From the NCBI GenBank assembly GCA_964562015.1, contig CAZLRH010000008.1, positions 1 through 64,000 on the forward strand: DNA of 64,000 nucleotides. The letters run 5' to 3'. The notes under the pieces were generated by a model, which did not search any database, was not told the origin of the DNA, and saw nothing but the letters and a program-made list of their open reading frames with translations. Of this stretch, positions 31,551-40,522 are shown piece by piece (the first letter of the stretch is position 1; each line of letters starts with the position of its first letter). The translations under genes and the position numbers were made by a program. The DNA comes from CAZLRH01 sp964562015 (lineage in GTDB: Bacteria > Verrucomicrobiota > Verrucomicrobiia > Opitutales > JABDGR01).

Positions 31551-32795
31551 ATGAAAGCTCCGCTCTTCTTCCCCGCTGCGATTCTATTGATGGGTGCGAA
31601 CCTCGCCCCAGCCCAGACCGCAGCCGCCGCCCCGGCTGCAACGTCAACCCCGGTCGCGGCTTCGGCGCCAGCACCAACCCAGCCTGCCGCCACCCCAACG
31701 CCGGCTCAGCCAGCCGCTGCCGCCGAGACCGCCCAGCCGGCCGCAGCAGCGCCGACTCAACCTACTGGCACTTCGGCTCCTGCAGCAGGCCGCGGCGGGG
31801 CGCGTGCGCCTGTGCCCACGCGCGACCCGCTCGCCGCGGGATATGTCAAGGCCACTGAACTGCCCGACGGGCAGGTGCCACCGATGGAGGCCGAGGGCAA
31901 TTTCATCATCGGCCCGACCCACCGTCCGGCGCCCGAAATGAGCCCCGTCGCGGCGGGCCAACCCAAGGGCACCGTCTATAAGTTCTCCCTCGATTCGGCC
32001 GAGAGTAAATTTTATCCGGGGATCGCGGCGGGCGGAGCCGGGCCGGACGGTGCCGTGACCAGCATTCCCGCGCCTTACAAGCGCACCGTTTCCGTTTATG
32101 TACCCGCGCAGTATGTGCCCGGGACGGCGGCGCCGGTCATGATCACCACCGACGGCGACAACCGGGCGTTCAACGTGCTCGACCATCTCATTCCCGAGAA
32201 AAAACTGCCCGTGATGGTTGTCGTCGCCATTCCCCCGGGCGGCCCCGATGGACGCGGCGGCGAGCGCAATCTGGAATACGACACCGTGTCGGGCAAATAT
32301 AGCGACTTTGTCGAGACCGAGGTTCTGCCGATGGCGGAAAAGGTCGCCCATGTGACGCTCACGAAAGATCCAGACGGGCGCGCCGTGATGGGCACCAGCT
32401 CAGGCGCAGCCGCGAGCATGATCATGGCGTGGCTGCACCCTGAGCGCTACCATCGCGTGTTAACGTTCTCCGGCACTTTCACCAACAATCAGTACCCGAC
32501 CAATCCGGAGTTTCCGCACGGCGCCTGGGGACTCCACGAAACGCTGATTCCCCAAAGTCCGGTCAAACCGCTCCGCATCTACATGGAGGTCGGCGACCAC
32601 GACAACTTCGGCGGACCGACGCGCGACTGGGTGGAGGCGGGCGAAAACATGGCCAAAATCCTGACCGAAAAAGGCTATCACTACAAATTCGTCTTCGCCC
32701 GCAGCGCCGGGCACACTGATCGGCCGACCATCTCACAGCTCTACCCGACTGCGCTGCAATGGATTTGGCAGGGATATCCGGTCGGGGGAAAGTGA
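31551..32795 (+). CDS. Exported alpha/beta-hydrolase (esterase D/enterochelin-esterase-like)
   Basis: A signal peptide (MKAPLFFPAAILLMGANLAP, then AQ) and a long Ala/Pro/Thr linker of about 75 residues precede the catalytic domain. The nucleophile elbow is VMGTSSGAAASMIMAW, the acid is in IYMEVGDHDNFGG, and the His in FARSAGHTDRPT. The family includes feruloyl/acetyl-xylan esterases and siderophore esterases. The linker suggests that the domain extends from the cell surface. The following OprB-type porin gene would fit a carbohydrate-ester-scavenging role, but that is inference from adjacency. Confidence 0.87.
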   Translation: MKAPLFFPAAILLMGANLAPAQTAAAAPAATSTPVAASAPAPTQPAATPTPAQPAAAAETAQPAAAAPTQPTGTSAPAAGRGGARAPVPTRDPLAAGYVKATELPDGQVPPMEAEGNFIIGPTHRPAPEMSPVAAGQPKGTVYKFSLDSAESKFYPGIAAGGAGPDGAVTSIPAPYKRTVSVYVPAQYVPGTAAPVMITTDGDNRAFNVLDHLIPEKKLPVMVVVAIPPGGPDGRGGERNLEYDTVSGKYSDFVETEVLPMAEKVAHVTLTKDPDGRAVMGTSSGAAASMIMAWLHPERYHRVLTFSGTFTNNQYPTNPEFPHGAWGLHETLIPQSPVKPLRIYMEVGDHDNFGGPTRDWVEAGENMAKILTEKGYHYKFVFARSAGHTDRPTISQLYPTALQWIWQGYPVGGK

Positions 32796-32905
32796 CTTGC
32801 CACCGTCTTGATGTGGGATTTGCAACGCTCTTGCCCCAGAGTGAGAGTAACCGTAAGGATTCAGAAACATCCTTCTCCGCCAAGTCATTGGGCGGCTAAA
32901 ATCTC

Positions 32906-34306
32906 ATGCAACTCCGCCCCCTTTTGCCACTTGGTCTAGCTGTACTCGCTCCCTGGCTGGGAAGTCACGAGTCCTGGGGACAAAATGTGACGAATTCTGC
33001 AACCCCGGACAGCCAGCCCACGACCACCCAGAATAGTTCGTCGACAAATCCCCCGTCCTCCTCCGCCACACAACCTGTAGAGTCTGCCCAAGCAGCAGAA
33101 ACCGGCGATCCTCTCGGCCTCGCGGGCAATCCGGGCGCCGTCAACACCACCGCGGGCACGGGCTGGCTCGGGCGCACGCTGGGTATTCCCGCCGACACCG
33201 GCGTAACCTTCGGCGGCGTCTGGCTGGGTGACAGCAACTGGCTGATGAGCGGCGGCGTGAATCCGGGTAATGTGACGTACAACAGTCTGCTCATCGCCGA
33301 TTTGCATGTGGATTTGCAAAAGGCCGTGGGGCTCAGCGGCGCGAGTGTCGGCGCGGAATTCCTGCAATACAATGGCCAGCCGACCAATGCGGTGGCCGGC
33401 AGCGTGCAGGGTTACAACAGCCTGGTGGGACCGCCGCCGCTGGATAGGTCGCAACTTTATCAGTTATGGTGGCGGCAGGAGTTTTTTGACGGCCGGCTCA
33501 TTGTGCGCCTGGGCAAAACCGTGCCGACGATTGATTTTAATAATGTCGTGCGCCCGGTGCCGGTGCAAAACGACACGCGCGCCATCCCGGCGGTCAGCGG
33601 CTTGCTTTACACTCCGCTGTTCATCAACCCGACGCTCATCGGCGTCTCGCCGGGCTACTACAATTCGGCCTATGGGGCGACGATCACGTTCGCGCCGCGC
33701 AAGGACTTTTATGTGTCTTACGGCGCGTACGACGGCAGCGGCGCGCAGGGCGTGCAGACAGGCGAAACGGGCCCGCATTTCAACGGCCATTATTTTCAAA
33801 TTGCGGAGGCGGGCTATGCCTGGGAATTGGGCACGCAGCACCTGCCCGGCGAAATTGCGGTCGGCGGCTGGCTGCAAAACGGGCCGTTGGCGCTGCCTTC
33901 GGGTGTGACGCAGGACGGCGCGCAGGGGCTTTACGCCTTCGGCTCGCAGAGGTTGTGGTTCGAAAATCCAGGTGTGGACAACAGTGGCGTGAGCGGATTT
34001 TTCCAATATGGCCTCAACCATGCCCATACGCTGCCCGTCAACCAGTATGCCGGCACCGGCCTAACGGCGTTTGGACTGATGCCGGGACGCGCGGAGGATT
34101 CGTTCGGCGCGGGGCTGGCGTGGTCCCAGCTCAATCCCAATATTTATGCGCGGCACGACGAATGGATGGTGCAGGGCTATTACCAGGCCCATCTTTTCGG
34201 CACGGTTTATTTCCAGCCGGCGGCGACTTTTATTCCGAATCCGGGAGCAAAATCCAAGCTGAGCGCCGCCTGGGCGCTGACACTGCGGCTGCTCGTGCTC
34301 TTTTAA
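32906..34306 (+). CDS. OprB-family carbohydrate-selective porin
   Basis: An exported beta-barrel protein with N-terminal signal (LRPLLPLGLAVLAPWLG) and a low-complexity Ser/Thr/Asn region. Then come OprB landmarks: GIPADTGVTFGGVWLGDSNW, LSGASVGAEFLQYNGQ, QLYQLWWRQEFFDGRLIVRL, GKTVPTIDFN, and a C-terminal end ALTLRLLVLF with the terminal Phe expected of outer-membrane barrels. OprB porins let mono- and oligosaccharides pass. The gene lies 110 bases after the esterase. Confidence 0.88.
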   Translation: MQLRPLLPLGLAVLAPWLGSHESWGQNVTNSATPDSQPTTTQNSSSTNPPSSSATQPVESAQAAETGDPLGLAGNPGAVNTTAGTGWLGRTLGIPADTGVTFGGVWLGDSNWLMSGGVNPGNVTYNSLLIADLHVDLQKAVGLSGASVGAEFLQYNGQPTNAVAGSVQGYNSLVGPPPLDRSQLYQLWWRQEFFDGRLIVRLGKTVPTIDFNNVVRPVPVQNDTRAIPAVSGLLYTPLFINPTLIGVSPGYYNSAYGATITFAPRKDFYVSYGAYDGSGAQGVQTGETGPHFNGHYFQIAEAGYAWELGTQHLPGEIAVGGWLQNGPLALPSGVTQDGAQGLYAFGSQRLWFENPGVDNSGVSGFFQYGLNHAHTLPVNQYAGTGLTAFGLMPGRAEDSFGAGLAWSQLNPNIYARHDEWMVQGYYQAHLFGTVYFQPAATFIPNPGAKSKLSAAWALTLRLLVLF

Positions 34307-34485
34307 TGACACCTGATTGTTGTCCTGTTGTGACCGGGCAGAATTGTCGAGCAATTGCCTTGCATAACATGAGAGCGTTAGACAGATTCCCCTGAATGCC
34401 ACCGAGAGGTGGTGCGGGCAGTATCCCGTATCCGCCCAACCTTTTTTTTAACAAAGCCAGATCCACCCAAACGCACCAGAAATCC

Positions 34486-35067
34486 ATGAGCACCAAAGCA
34501 GATCCCCGCAAAAAATTCGCGCTGGAAGCCACCCGGCTGGCCATTGAATCCGTCGAAAAGGGCTGGGGCGGCCCCTTCGGCGCCGTCATCGTCAAGGACG
34601 GCAAAATCATCGGCCGTGGACAGAACCGCGTCCTCCTGACCGGCATTCCGGTTTATCACGCGGAAGTAACCGCCATCATCGACGCCTGCGGCCGCATCAA
34701 CTCCAAGGCCCTGCTCGGCTCGGATTACTCCGAGGGCAATTTGAAGATGATCCCGCGCCCGAAGGGTTCGCCGGATCCGGTGCCCGAGCGCGCGCAGATG
34801 CTCAAGGGCTGCGAGCTCTACGTCAACGGCGCGCCCTGCCCCATGTGCATGAGCGCGATTTACTGGGCGCGCATCGACCGCGTGTACTTCGGCACCCGCC
34901 TGGAGGACACGAGCAAGATCGGTTTCGACGACGAATTTCAATACATCGACTTCCGCCTGCCGTGGAAGGAACGCAAGGCGATCAAGTGCTTCCCGGATTT
35001 CTATCGGGAAGACGCACTCCGCGCCTGCCAGGCCTGGATGGATAAGAAAGACCGCCACCCGTACTAA
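34486..35067 (+). CDS. Nucleoside/guanine deaminase (zinc-dependent)
   Basis: The deaminase motifs VYHAEVTAI (zinc His and catalytic Glu) and APCPMCMSAIYWARID (two zinc Cys) are intact. The 193-residue product from ATG 34486 is longer than typical guanine deaminases (about 155 residues) because of an insertion around YSEGNLKMIPRPKGSPDPVP. It directly precedes xanthine dehydrogenase genes on the same strand, so guanine to xanthine is the most likely reaction. A cytosine or tRNA-adenosine deaminase is the alternative. The longer frame to 34396 covers a T-rich leader and is not favoured. Confidence 0.85.
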   Translation: MSTKADPRKKFALEATRLAIESVEKGWGGPFGAVIVKDGKIIGRGQNRVLLTGIPVYHAEVTAIIDACGRINSKALLGSDYSEGNLKMIPRPKGSPDPVPERAQMLKGCELYVNGAPCPMCMSAIYWARIDRVYFGTRLEDTSKIGFDDEFQYIDFRLPWKERKAIKCFPDFYREDALRACQAWMDKKDRHPY

Positions 35068-35198
35068 ATTAGTCCGGTCGTCAGCAGCGCAGAATGCGCC
35101 GGTCGTCACCCGCAGCGGAGAAGGAGCACCCCACCCTATCCGCTGCGGGTTGGCACCCAAGGCCAGGTCATGCGAATGAGCATCCGCGGAGAAGCACC

Positions 35199-36017
35199 AT
35201 GGATCTGAACACCATCACCGAGATCAAGCGCCCGACGCGAGCCGAGGAAGTCAAGCAATGGCCGAAGGGATTCGCGTGGCTGGCGGGTGGGACGTGGTTG
35301 TTTTCGGAGCCCCAAATCGACACACATACCCTGGTCGATCTGGAGACGCTGAAATGGCCGGCCTTGACCGTCACGCCCGCCGGGCTGGAAATTGCCGCGA
35401 CGTGCAAGATTATCGAGCTGGAACGTTTCGTGGTGCCAGCGGAATGGCCCGCGGCGGCTTTATTGAGCAAATGCTGTCATTCGTTTTTGTCTTCGTTTAA
35501 AATCTGGAATGCGGCGACGGTGGGCGGAAACATCTGCATGGCGCTGCCGGCCGGGCCGATGATTTCGCTCACTGCGGCGCTCGAGGGCATTTGCACGTTG
35601 TGGCCGCGAACGGGGGCGGCGCGCCAACTCCCGGTGGTGGACTTCGTCACCGGCAACCACACCAACGTGCTTGCACCCGGCGAACTGCTGCGGTCAATTT
35701 TCCTGCCGGTGTCGGCGCTGAAAAAAAGTTACGCGTTCCGTCGCTTTTCGCTGACCCATCTCGGCCGCTCGGAAGTCCTGCTCATCGGCACGCGCTGTCC
35801 TGAAAGCGGGCGTTTTTTACTGACCATCACCGCCGCCACGCTGCGGCCGATTCAGCTCTCCTTCGCGAAGTTCCCGACTGCGGCGGAAGTTAAGGCGGCC
35901 ATCGACCAAGCCGTGCCGTTCTCGCTGTATCTCGCCGACACCCACGGCTCGCCGGCCCACCGCCAGCATCTCACTTATTATTATGCGGAGGAAATCCGCC
36001 GCGAACTTTCCGTCTGA
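35199..36017 (+). CDS. Xanthine dehydrogenase FAD-binding subunit (CoxM-like)
   Basis: The FAD-PCMH type domain is recognised by FAWLAGGTWLFSEPQ (the AGGTDL-like loop), FKIWNAATVGGNICMALPAG (the T-x-GG-N motif) and ALPAGPMISLTAAL. The protein accepts electrons from the Fe-S/molybdopterin subunit and passes them on. It precedes that subunit by 9 bases. ATG 35199 is chosen; the earlier part of the frame is intergenic. Confidence 0.88.
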   Translation: MDLNTITEIKRPTRAEEVKQWPKGFAWLAGGTWLFSEPQIDTHTLVDLETLKWPALTVTPAGLEIAATCKIIELERFVVPAEWPAAALLSKCCHSFLSSFKIWNAATVGGNICMALPAGPMISLTAALEGICTLWPRTGAARQLPVVDFVTGNHTNVLAPGELLRSIFLPVSALKKSYAFRRFSLTHLGRSEVLLIGTRCPESGRFLLTITAATLRPIQLSFAKFPTAAEVKAAIDQAVPFSLYLADTHGSPAHRQHLTYYYAEEIRRELSV

Positions 36018-36026
36018 GGCTTGCCC

Positions 36027-38738
36027 ATGAGTTTTAACATCAACGGAAAATCCTGCACCGCCGAGCCGCGGCCCGGCCAATGCCTGCGCACGTTCGTGCG
36101 CGAGCAGGGCTGGTTCGGCGTCAAAAAAGGCTGTGATGCGGGCGATTGCGGCGCCTGCACTGTGTGGCTCGATGGGCAGCCGGTGCATAGTTGCCTGACG
36201 CCCGCGTTTCGGGCGGCGGAGCGGAAAGTCACCACCATCGAGGGCCTGGCGAAGGATGGCGAACTGCACCCGATGCAACAGGCCTTTCTCGCCGCACAAT
36301 CTTACCAATGCGGGTTTTGCACCGCGGGCATGATCATGACTTCCGCCACTTTTTCCGAGGCGGACAAAAAGGATTTGGCCTTCCACTTAAAGGGAAATTT
36401 TTGCCGGTGCACGGGTTATCGCGCCATCGACGATGCGATTCATGGCGTGGCCCATGTCGAGGCGGACAGCCCCGGCGCGAGTGTCGGGCGGAATCTCGCG
36501 AATCCGCACGGACCGTCCATCGTCACCGGGCAGGCGCGTTACACTGCCGATGTCGTGATGGACGGGATGCTGCATTTGAAAGTGCTGCGCTCGCCGCACG
36601 CGCACGCGCGCATCGTCGCCATTCGCCGGGACAAGGCGCTCGCGGTGCCCGGCGTGCAAGCCATTTTCACATGGGAAGACGTGCCCCGTCTGCCCTACGG
36701 CACCGGCAATCACGAAGACTACCACGTGGAACCGGACGACACCTACATCCTCGACAACGTGGTCCGGTTTGTGGGCCAGCGCCTCGCGGCGGTCGTCGCC
36801 GACACCGAAGGCGCGGCGGAGGAAGCCTGCCGCCTGCTCGAGGTGGATTACGAAATTCTGCCCGCCGTCTTTGATCCCGAGGAAGCGATGAGCGGCAAGG
36901 CACCCATCATTCATCCGAAGGACGCCTCCGCCCGCATCGCCAATCCCAGCCGCAACATCGTCCGCGAAATTCATGGCGGAAACGGCAACATCGAGCAGGG
37001 TTTTCGCGACGCCGACGAAATTTACGAGGAAGTTTTTGAAACGCACCGCCAGCAGCACGCGCACCTCGAAACGCATCAATCGATCAGCTACCTGAGTCCC
37101 GACGGGCGCATTCACGTCCGCACCAGCACCCAGGCCCCGTATCCGACCAAGGCCAAACTCGCCTATCTGTTCAGCCGGCCCCCGGATGATTTCCATATCT
37201 ACACCGAGCGCGTCGGCGGCGGTTTCGGGGCCAAACAGGAAATGATCAATGAGGAATTGTGCGTGCTCGCCACCCTCAAGACTGGCCGGCCCGTGAAATG
37301 GGAATTCACCCGCACGGAGGAGTTTATCGCGACCGTCACGCGGCATCCTTTCAAAATCTGGATTAAAATGGGCGCCAAAAAGGACGGCACCATGACGGCG
37401 GTGCAACTGCGCGTGCTTTCCAACACCGGCGCCTATGGCAACCACGCGGCCGACGTGCTCGGGCATTCGCTGAATGAGTCGCTGACCGTCTATCGTTGCG
37501 CGAACAAAAAGGTCGATGCCTTTGCGGTTTACACGAACACCGTGCCCAGCGGCGCGTTCCGCGGTTATGGCATCACGCAGACGACTTTTGCCATGAGTTG
37601 CGCCCTGGACGAACTCGCGCACCGCCTCGGCGTCGATCCCTCGGTGATGCGGCGCAAAAACATCATTCGCGAGGGCGACACGCTGTTGAGCATCTGGCCC
37701 GGTCCGTCCGATGTTGAAATCGGCAGCTACGGCCTCGAACAATGTCTGGACCTGGTGGAGAACGCGCTCGCGAGCGGCCGCGGCCAACCCAAACCGGCCG
37801 GGGACGATTGGCTCGAAGGCCAGGGCGTCGCCTTGAGCATGCTCGATAGTGCCCCACCCTTGCACCGTTCGGAGGCCCGCATCGATTTGCTGACGGACGG
37901 TACGTACACGGTCGCGGTCGGCACCACTGAATTTGGCAATGGCACTGTCACCGTTCACGCCCAAATTGCGGCGACGGTCCTTGGTTGCGGCGTTAACCGC
38001 GTCCGCGTGATCAACGCGGACACGGACAAAGCCGGTTACGACACGGGAACTTTTGGCAGCGTGGGCACGAGCATCACCGGCACGGCAGTCCGCGCCGCGG
38101 CGGCGGCCCTCAAAGTGCAAATGCTGGCCCTGGCACAACGTTATACTGGCGCGGCGCTCAAGGACTGCACGCTCGGCGACGGAGAATTTCGCTGCGGCGA
38201 CCGCACCTTGGCCCTAGCCGAGCTCTTTAGGTTGGCGACCCAAGACGGGCAAAAGGTCAACGCCATGCGCAAATGCGCGGGCGCGACGCGCACGGTCACC
38301 TTCAATGTGCACGGCTTTCGCCTCGCGGTGCACCGCATCACCGGCCAGATTGAAATTCTGCATAGCGTGCACGCCGCTGATGCCGGCACCGTCATCAACC
38401 CGATGCAGTGCCGCGGCCAGGTCGAGGGTTCGATTGCCCAGGGCATTGGGTGGATTCTGTTCGAGCGCATGGATTTCGGCCCCGATGGGTCCGTCACCAA
38501 TCCGACCTTTCGCAACCACCGGATTCCATCGTTTGGAGACATTCCGCGCAGCGAGGTTTATTTCGCGGACACCTACGACACCGTCGGGCCGCTCGGCGCG
38601 AAGTCGATGAGCGAAAGCCCTATCAACCCCGTGGCGCCGGCGTTCGCCAATGCGTTGCGCGCGGCCACCGGCCACCGCTTCACCTGCCTGCCGTTTAGCG
38701 CCGATCGGATTTTTCAACAACTCAGCCCGAAATCATGA
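36027..38738 (+). CDS. Xanthine dehydrogenase-type subunit: fused 2Fe-2S and molybdopterin domains
   Basis: The N-terminal 150 residues are a CoxS-type Fe-S subunit: a plant-ferredoxin cluster (KKGCDAGDCGACTVWLDG ... SC) and the second cluster (YQCGFCTAGM, FCRCTGY). About 750 residues of molybdopterin subunit follow: ERVGGGFGAKQEM, PSGAFRGYGITQTTFAMSCA, and GAKSMSESPINPVAPAFANA near the end, in which Glu of the GAKSMSE segment falls at the catalytic position. In CoxSML-type enzymes these are normally separate polypeptides, so this is a fusion. TTG 36021 is also in frame but ATG 36027 is preferred. With the deaminase and FAD subunit it would take guanine to urate. Substrate by context only. 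Confidence 0.9.
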   Translation: MSFNINGKSCTAEPRPGQCLRTFVREQGWFGVKKGCDAGDCGACTVWLDGQPVHSCLTPAFRAAERKVTTIEGLAKDGELHPMQQAFLAAQSYQCGFCTAGMIMTSATFSEADKKDLAFHLKGNFCRCTGYRAIDDAIHGVAHVEADSPGASVGRNLANPHGPSIVTGQARYTADVVMDGMLHLKVLRSPHAHARIVAIRRDKALAVPGVQAIFTWEDVPRLPYGTGNHEDYHVEPDDTYILDNVVRFVGQRLAAVVADTEGAAEEACRLLEVDYEILPAVFDPEEAMSGKAPIIHPKDASARIANPSRNIVREIHGGNGNIEQGFRDADEIYEEVFETHRQQHAHLETHQSISYLSPDGRIHVRTSTQAPYPTKAKLAYLFSRPPDDFHIYTERVGGGFGAKQEMINEELCVLATLKTGRPVKWEFTRTEEFIATVTRHPFKIWIKMGAKKDGTMTAVQLRVLSNTGAYGNHAADVLGHSLNESLTVYRCANKKVDAFAVYTNTVPSGAFRGYGITQTTFAMSCALDELAHRLGVDPSVMRRKNIIREGDTLLSIWPGPSDVEIGSYGLEQCLDLVENALASGRGQPKPAGDDWLEGQGVALSMLDSAPPLHRSEARIDLLTDGTYTVAVGTTEFGNGTVTVHAQIAATVLGCGVNRVRVINADTDKAGYDTGTFGSVGTSITGTAVRAAAAALKVQMLALAQRYTGAALKDCTLGDGEFRCGDRTLALAELFRLATQDGQKVNAMRKCAGATRTVTFNVHGFRLAVHRITGQIEILHSVHAADAGTVINPMQCRGQVEGSIAQGIGWILFERMDFGPDGSVTNPTFRNHRIPSFGDIPRSEVYFADTYDTVGPLGAKSMSESPINPVAPAFANALRAATGHRFTCLPFSADRIFQQLSPKS

Positions 38739-39703
38739 GCGCGCCCTCCATCCTCATCGCCACCGCCAAAGTCCGCCCGGGCAAGGAATCCGATTTTCTG
38801 GCCTGGCAGGTGCGCCACAATGCCGTCATCGCAAAGTTCCCCGGCTTCGTGAGCAGCGACATCATGCCGCCGGGCGCGGGCAGCGGGGCGGACTGGACCA
38901 TCGTGTTGAATTTTCAGACGCCCGACCAGATGCGCATCTGGCAGGAATCCTCCGAGCGCGCCGGGCTCATCGCGGAGGCCGTCCCCTTTCTCATTGGCGG
39001 CACGCTCGGGCAGGTCATGTCCACCGCGAAGGCGGAAAGCAAGCCGGAGACGAATGTCACCGAAGTGATTCTCTCGAAGATCAAGGAAGGGATGGAAGAC
39101 AGCTATCGCGAATGGTGTGTGCGGATTCAAAGCGCCCAATCAAAATATCCGGGTTACCGCGGCATGTATTTGCAGCCGCCGACGAGCAACGAGGGCCGGT
39201 GGACGACGTTGATTCGTTATGATACCGCCGAACACATGGAGGCCTGGATGGCCGCGCCCGAACGCGCGGAACTTTTAAAGGAATCGACGGCGTTCATCGA
39301 ACACGAGGAGTTGACCCGCCTGGCGACCTCTTTTCCCGGCTGGGTGCCGGTGAATCCGGAGACCGGCAAGGGCCCGCCCAATTGGAAGACTTCCCTGCTC
39401 GTGCTGCTCGGCTTGTTTCCCATTGTGATGCTAGAAATGAAATTCCTCAGCCCGATTTTGACCGGGACGAGCCCGACGCAAAGTTTTGGCCTGGGACTTC
39501 ATGCGTCGATGGCGACTTTTATCGGCAACGTCGGCAGCGTGTTTGCCACCAGCTATCTGACCATGCCGCTCTTCATCCGCTGCTTCAGCTGGTGGCTCTT
39601 TCCCGAGAAGGAAACGGCAGCCAACTCGGCCCGGGGATTCTTGATTTTGGCCCTGCTTTTCGCGGCGGAAATCGGGCTGCTCTGGAATCTGCTGCCGTGG
39701 TAG
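38735..39703 (+). CDS. Tandem ABM-domain membrane protein
   Basis: Two antibiotic-biosynthesis-monooxygenase (ABM) ferredoxin-like domains lie in the first 200 residues: ILIATAKVRPGKESDFLAWQ with VRHNAVIAKFPGFVSSDIMP, then VILSKIKEGMEDSYREWCVR with SAQSKYPGYRGMYLQPPTSN. Three hydrophobic segments follow (LLVLLGLFPIVMLEMKFLSP; TFIGNVGSVFATSYLTMPLF; FLILALLFAAEIGLLWNLLP). ABM domains catalyse oxygenation, peroxide or dismutase-like chemistry. It overlaps the xanthine dehydrogenase stop by 4 bases (ATGA), so it is translated with it and may handle its product or electrons. The pairing is odd enough to note. Confidence 0.82.
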   Translation: MSAPSILIATAKVRPGKESDFLAWQVRHNAVIAKFPGFVSSDIMPPGAGSGADWTIVLNFQTPDQMRIWQESSERAGLIAEAVPFLIGGTLGQVMSTAKAESKPETNVTEVILSKIKEGMEDSYREWCVRIQSAQSKYPGYRGMYLQPPTSNEGRWTTLIRYDTAEHMEAWMAAPERAELLKESTAFIEHEELTRLATSFPGWVPVNPETGKGPPNWKTSLLVLLGLFPIVMLEMKFLSPILTGTSPTQSFGLGLHASMATFIGNVGSVFATSYLTMPLFIRCFSWWLFPEKETAANSARGFLILALLFAAEIGLLWNLLPW

Positions 39704-39834
39704 CCCAGGGGTGGTGGCACGTCCTGAGATTTCTTAAGGCAGGGTAAGGCCCCATGCCCGGCCGTTTGACACGCCGGAGGGCCGGGGCGAGGTTTGGGGT
39801 GATGCTTACTGCACCCCTTAACCTCACCCACGCC

Positions 39835-40470
39835 ATGAAAACACGCTTCTTTGTTTTTATCGCTCAACTCACTTTCCTTTTCGCCCCGGCAGCGCTTCTC
39901 GCTGCCCCCGCGAGCGAAACCAAACCCGCAGGGGCTTCCGCCACCGCCTCGGCCAACACCACGAGTGGCGCCGCCACTGCGAACAGTCCATTATCCACCG
40001 GCGGCAATGCCACCAGCCCGGCCATGAGTCCGCTCTCCACCGGCGGCAATGTCGCCCACCCTGCCAACAGCCCGCTTTCCACCGGTGGCAATGCGACCAC
40101 TCCGGCCACCAGCCCTTTATCCACGGGCGGCAACGCCAGCGCCCCAGCTTCGAGTCCGCTCTCCACCGGTCCGGCGCCCGCACCGCAAAGCATGGTGCCA
40201 CCGAGCGGCACGACGGTTCCGCCGGCCGGCACCACCGTCCCGCCCGCAGGCACCATCGTCCCAGCGCCGGGAACCGTGGCCATTCCAGGATCGGGCAATA
40301 GCACCGTCCCCAACGCCGGCAACTTTTCCGCCAACACCACCACCGGCAATCTTACGCCCAGCCTTTCCGGCAATGGTTCCGGCAACCTGACCGGCAATTC
40401 CGTCACTGGCAATGTGACGCCGCGCAACCATGAGATGACGCCGATGAACGGGGCCGCGCCCCAGCCGTAA
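39835..40470 (+). CDS. Secreted protein made of 14-residue SPLSTGGN repeats
   Basis: A signal peptide (TRFFVFIAQLTFLFAPAALL then AAPA) starts at ATG 39835. The body has four complete repeats of the 14-residue unit SPLSTGGNATxPAx and a partial fifth, then a PPAGT-type 7-residue repeat (TTVPPAG three times) and an Asn/Gly/Thr-rich end (GNLTPSLSGNGSGNLTGN). No domain is recognised. It probably stays at or outside the cell surface. Function unknown. Confidence 0.72.
   Translation: MKTRFFVFIAQLTFLFAPAALLAAPASETKPAGASATASANTTSGAATANSPLSTGGNATSPAMSPLSTGGNVAHPANSPLSTGGNATTPATSPLSTGGNASAPASSPLSTGPAPAPQSMVPPSGTTVPPAGTTVPPAGTIVPAPGTVAIPGSGNSTVPNAGNFSANTTTGNLTPSLSGNGSGNLTGNSVTGNVTPRNHEMTPMNGAAPQP
39985..40170 (+). 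repeat. 42-bp coding minisatellite
   Basis: Units start at 39985, 40027, 40069 and 40111 with exact 42-base spacing, and a partial unit begins at 40153. Each begins AGTCC or AGCCC and contains TCCACCGGCGGCAATG or a near copy. Synonymous differences are common between units, so the array is not freshly amplified. Confidence 0.85.
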
Positions 40471-40507
40471 AAGGTCTGGCAATTGATAATAATAGTTTAA
40501 AGCATCA

Positions 40508-40522
40508 GGGCGCTGCGCCCTA
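40508..40522 (-). repeat. GTAGGGCG hairpin repeat overlapping a stop codon
   Basis: GGGCGCTGCGCCC (40508-40520) is a perfect palindrome followed by TAC. On the minus strand this reads GTAGGGCGCAGCGCCC, in which TAG (40520-40522) is the stop codon of the amidohydrolase. Same family as 1163-1184 and 15919-15940. Confidence 0.65.

Noticed and set aside
34307..34485. Purine or molybdenum-cofactor riboswitch before the purine-oxidation operon
   Set aside because: The leader lacks the conserved core motifs of either class.
36387..38138. 583-residue minus-strand open frame
   Set aside because: Antisense of the xanthine dehydrogenase gene, whose domain motifs are unmistakable; high GC leaves long shadow frames.
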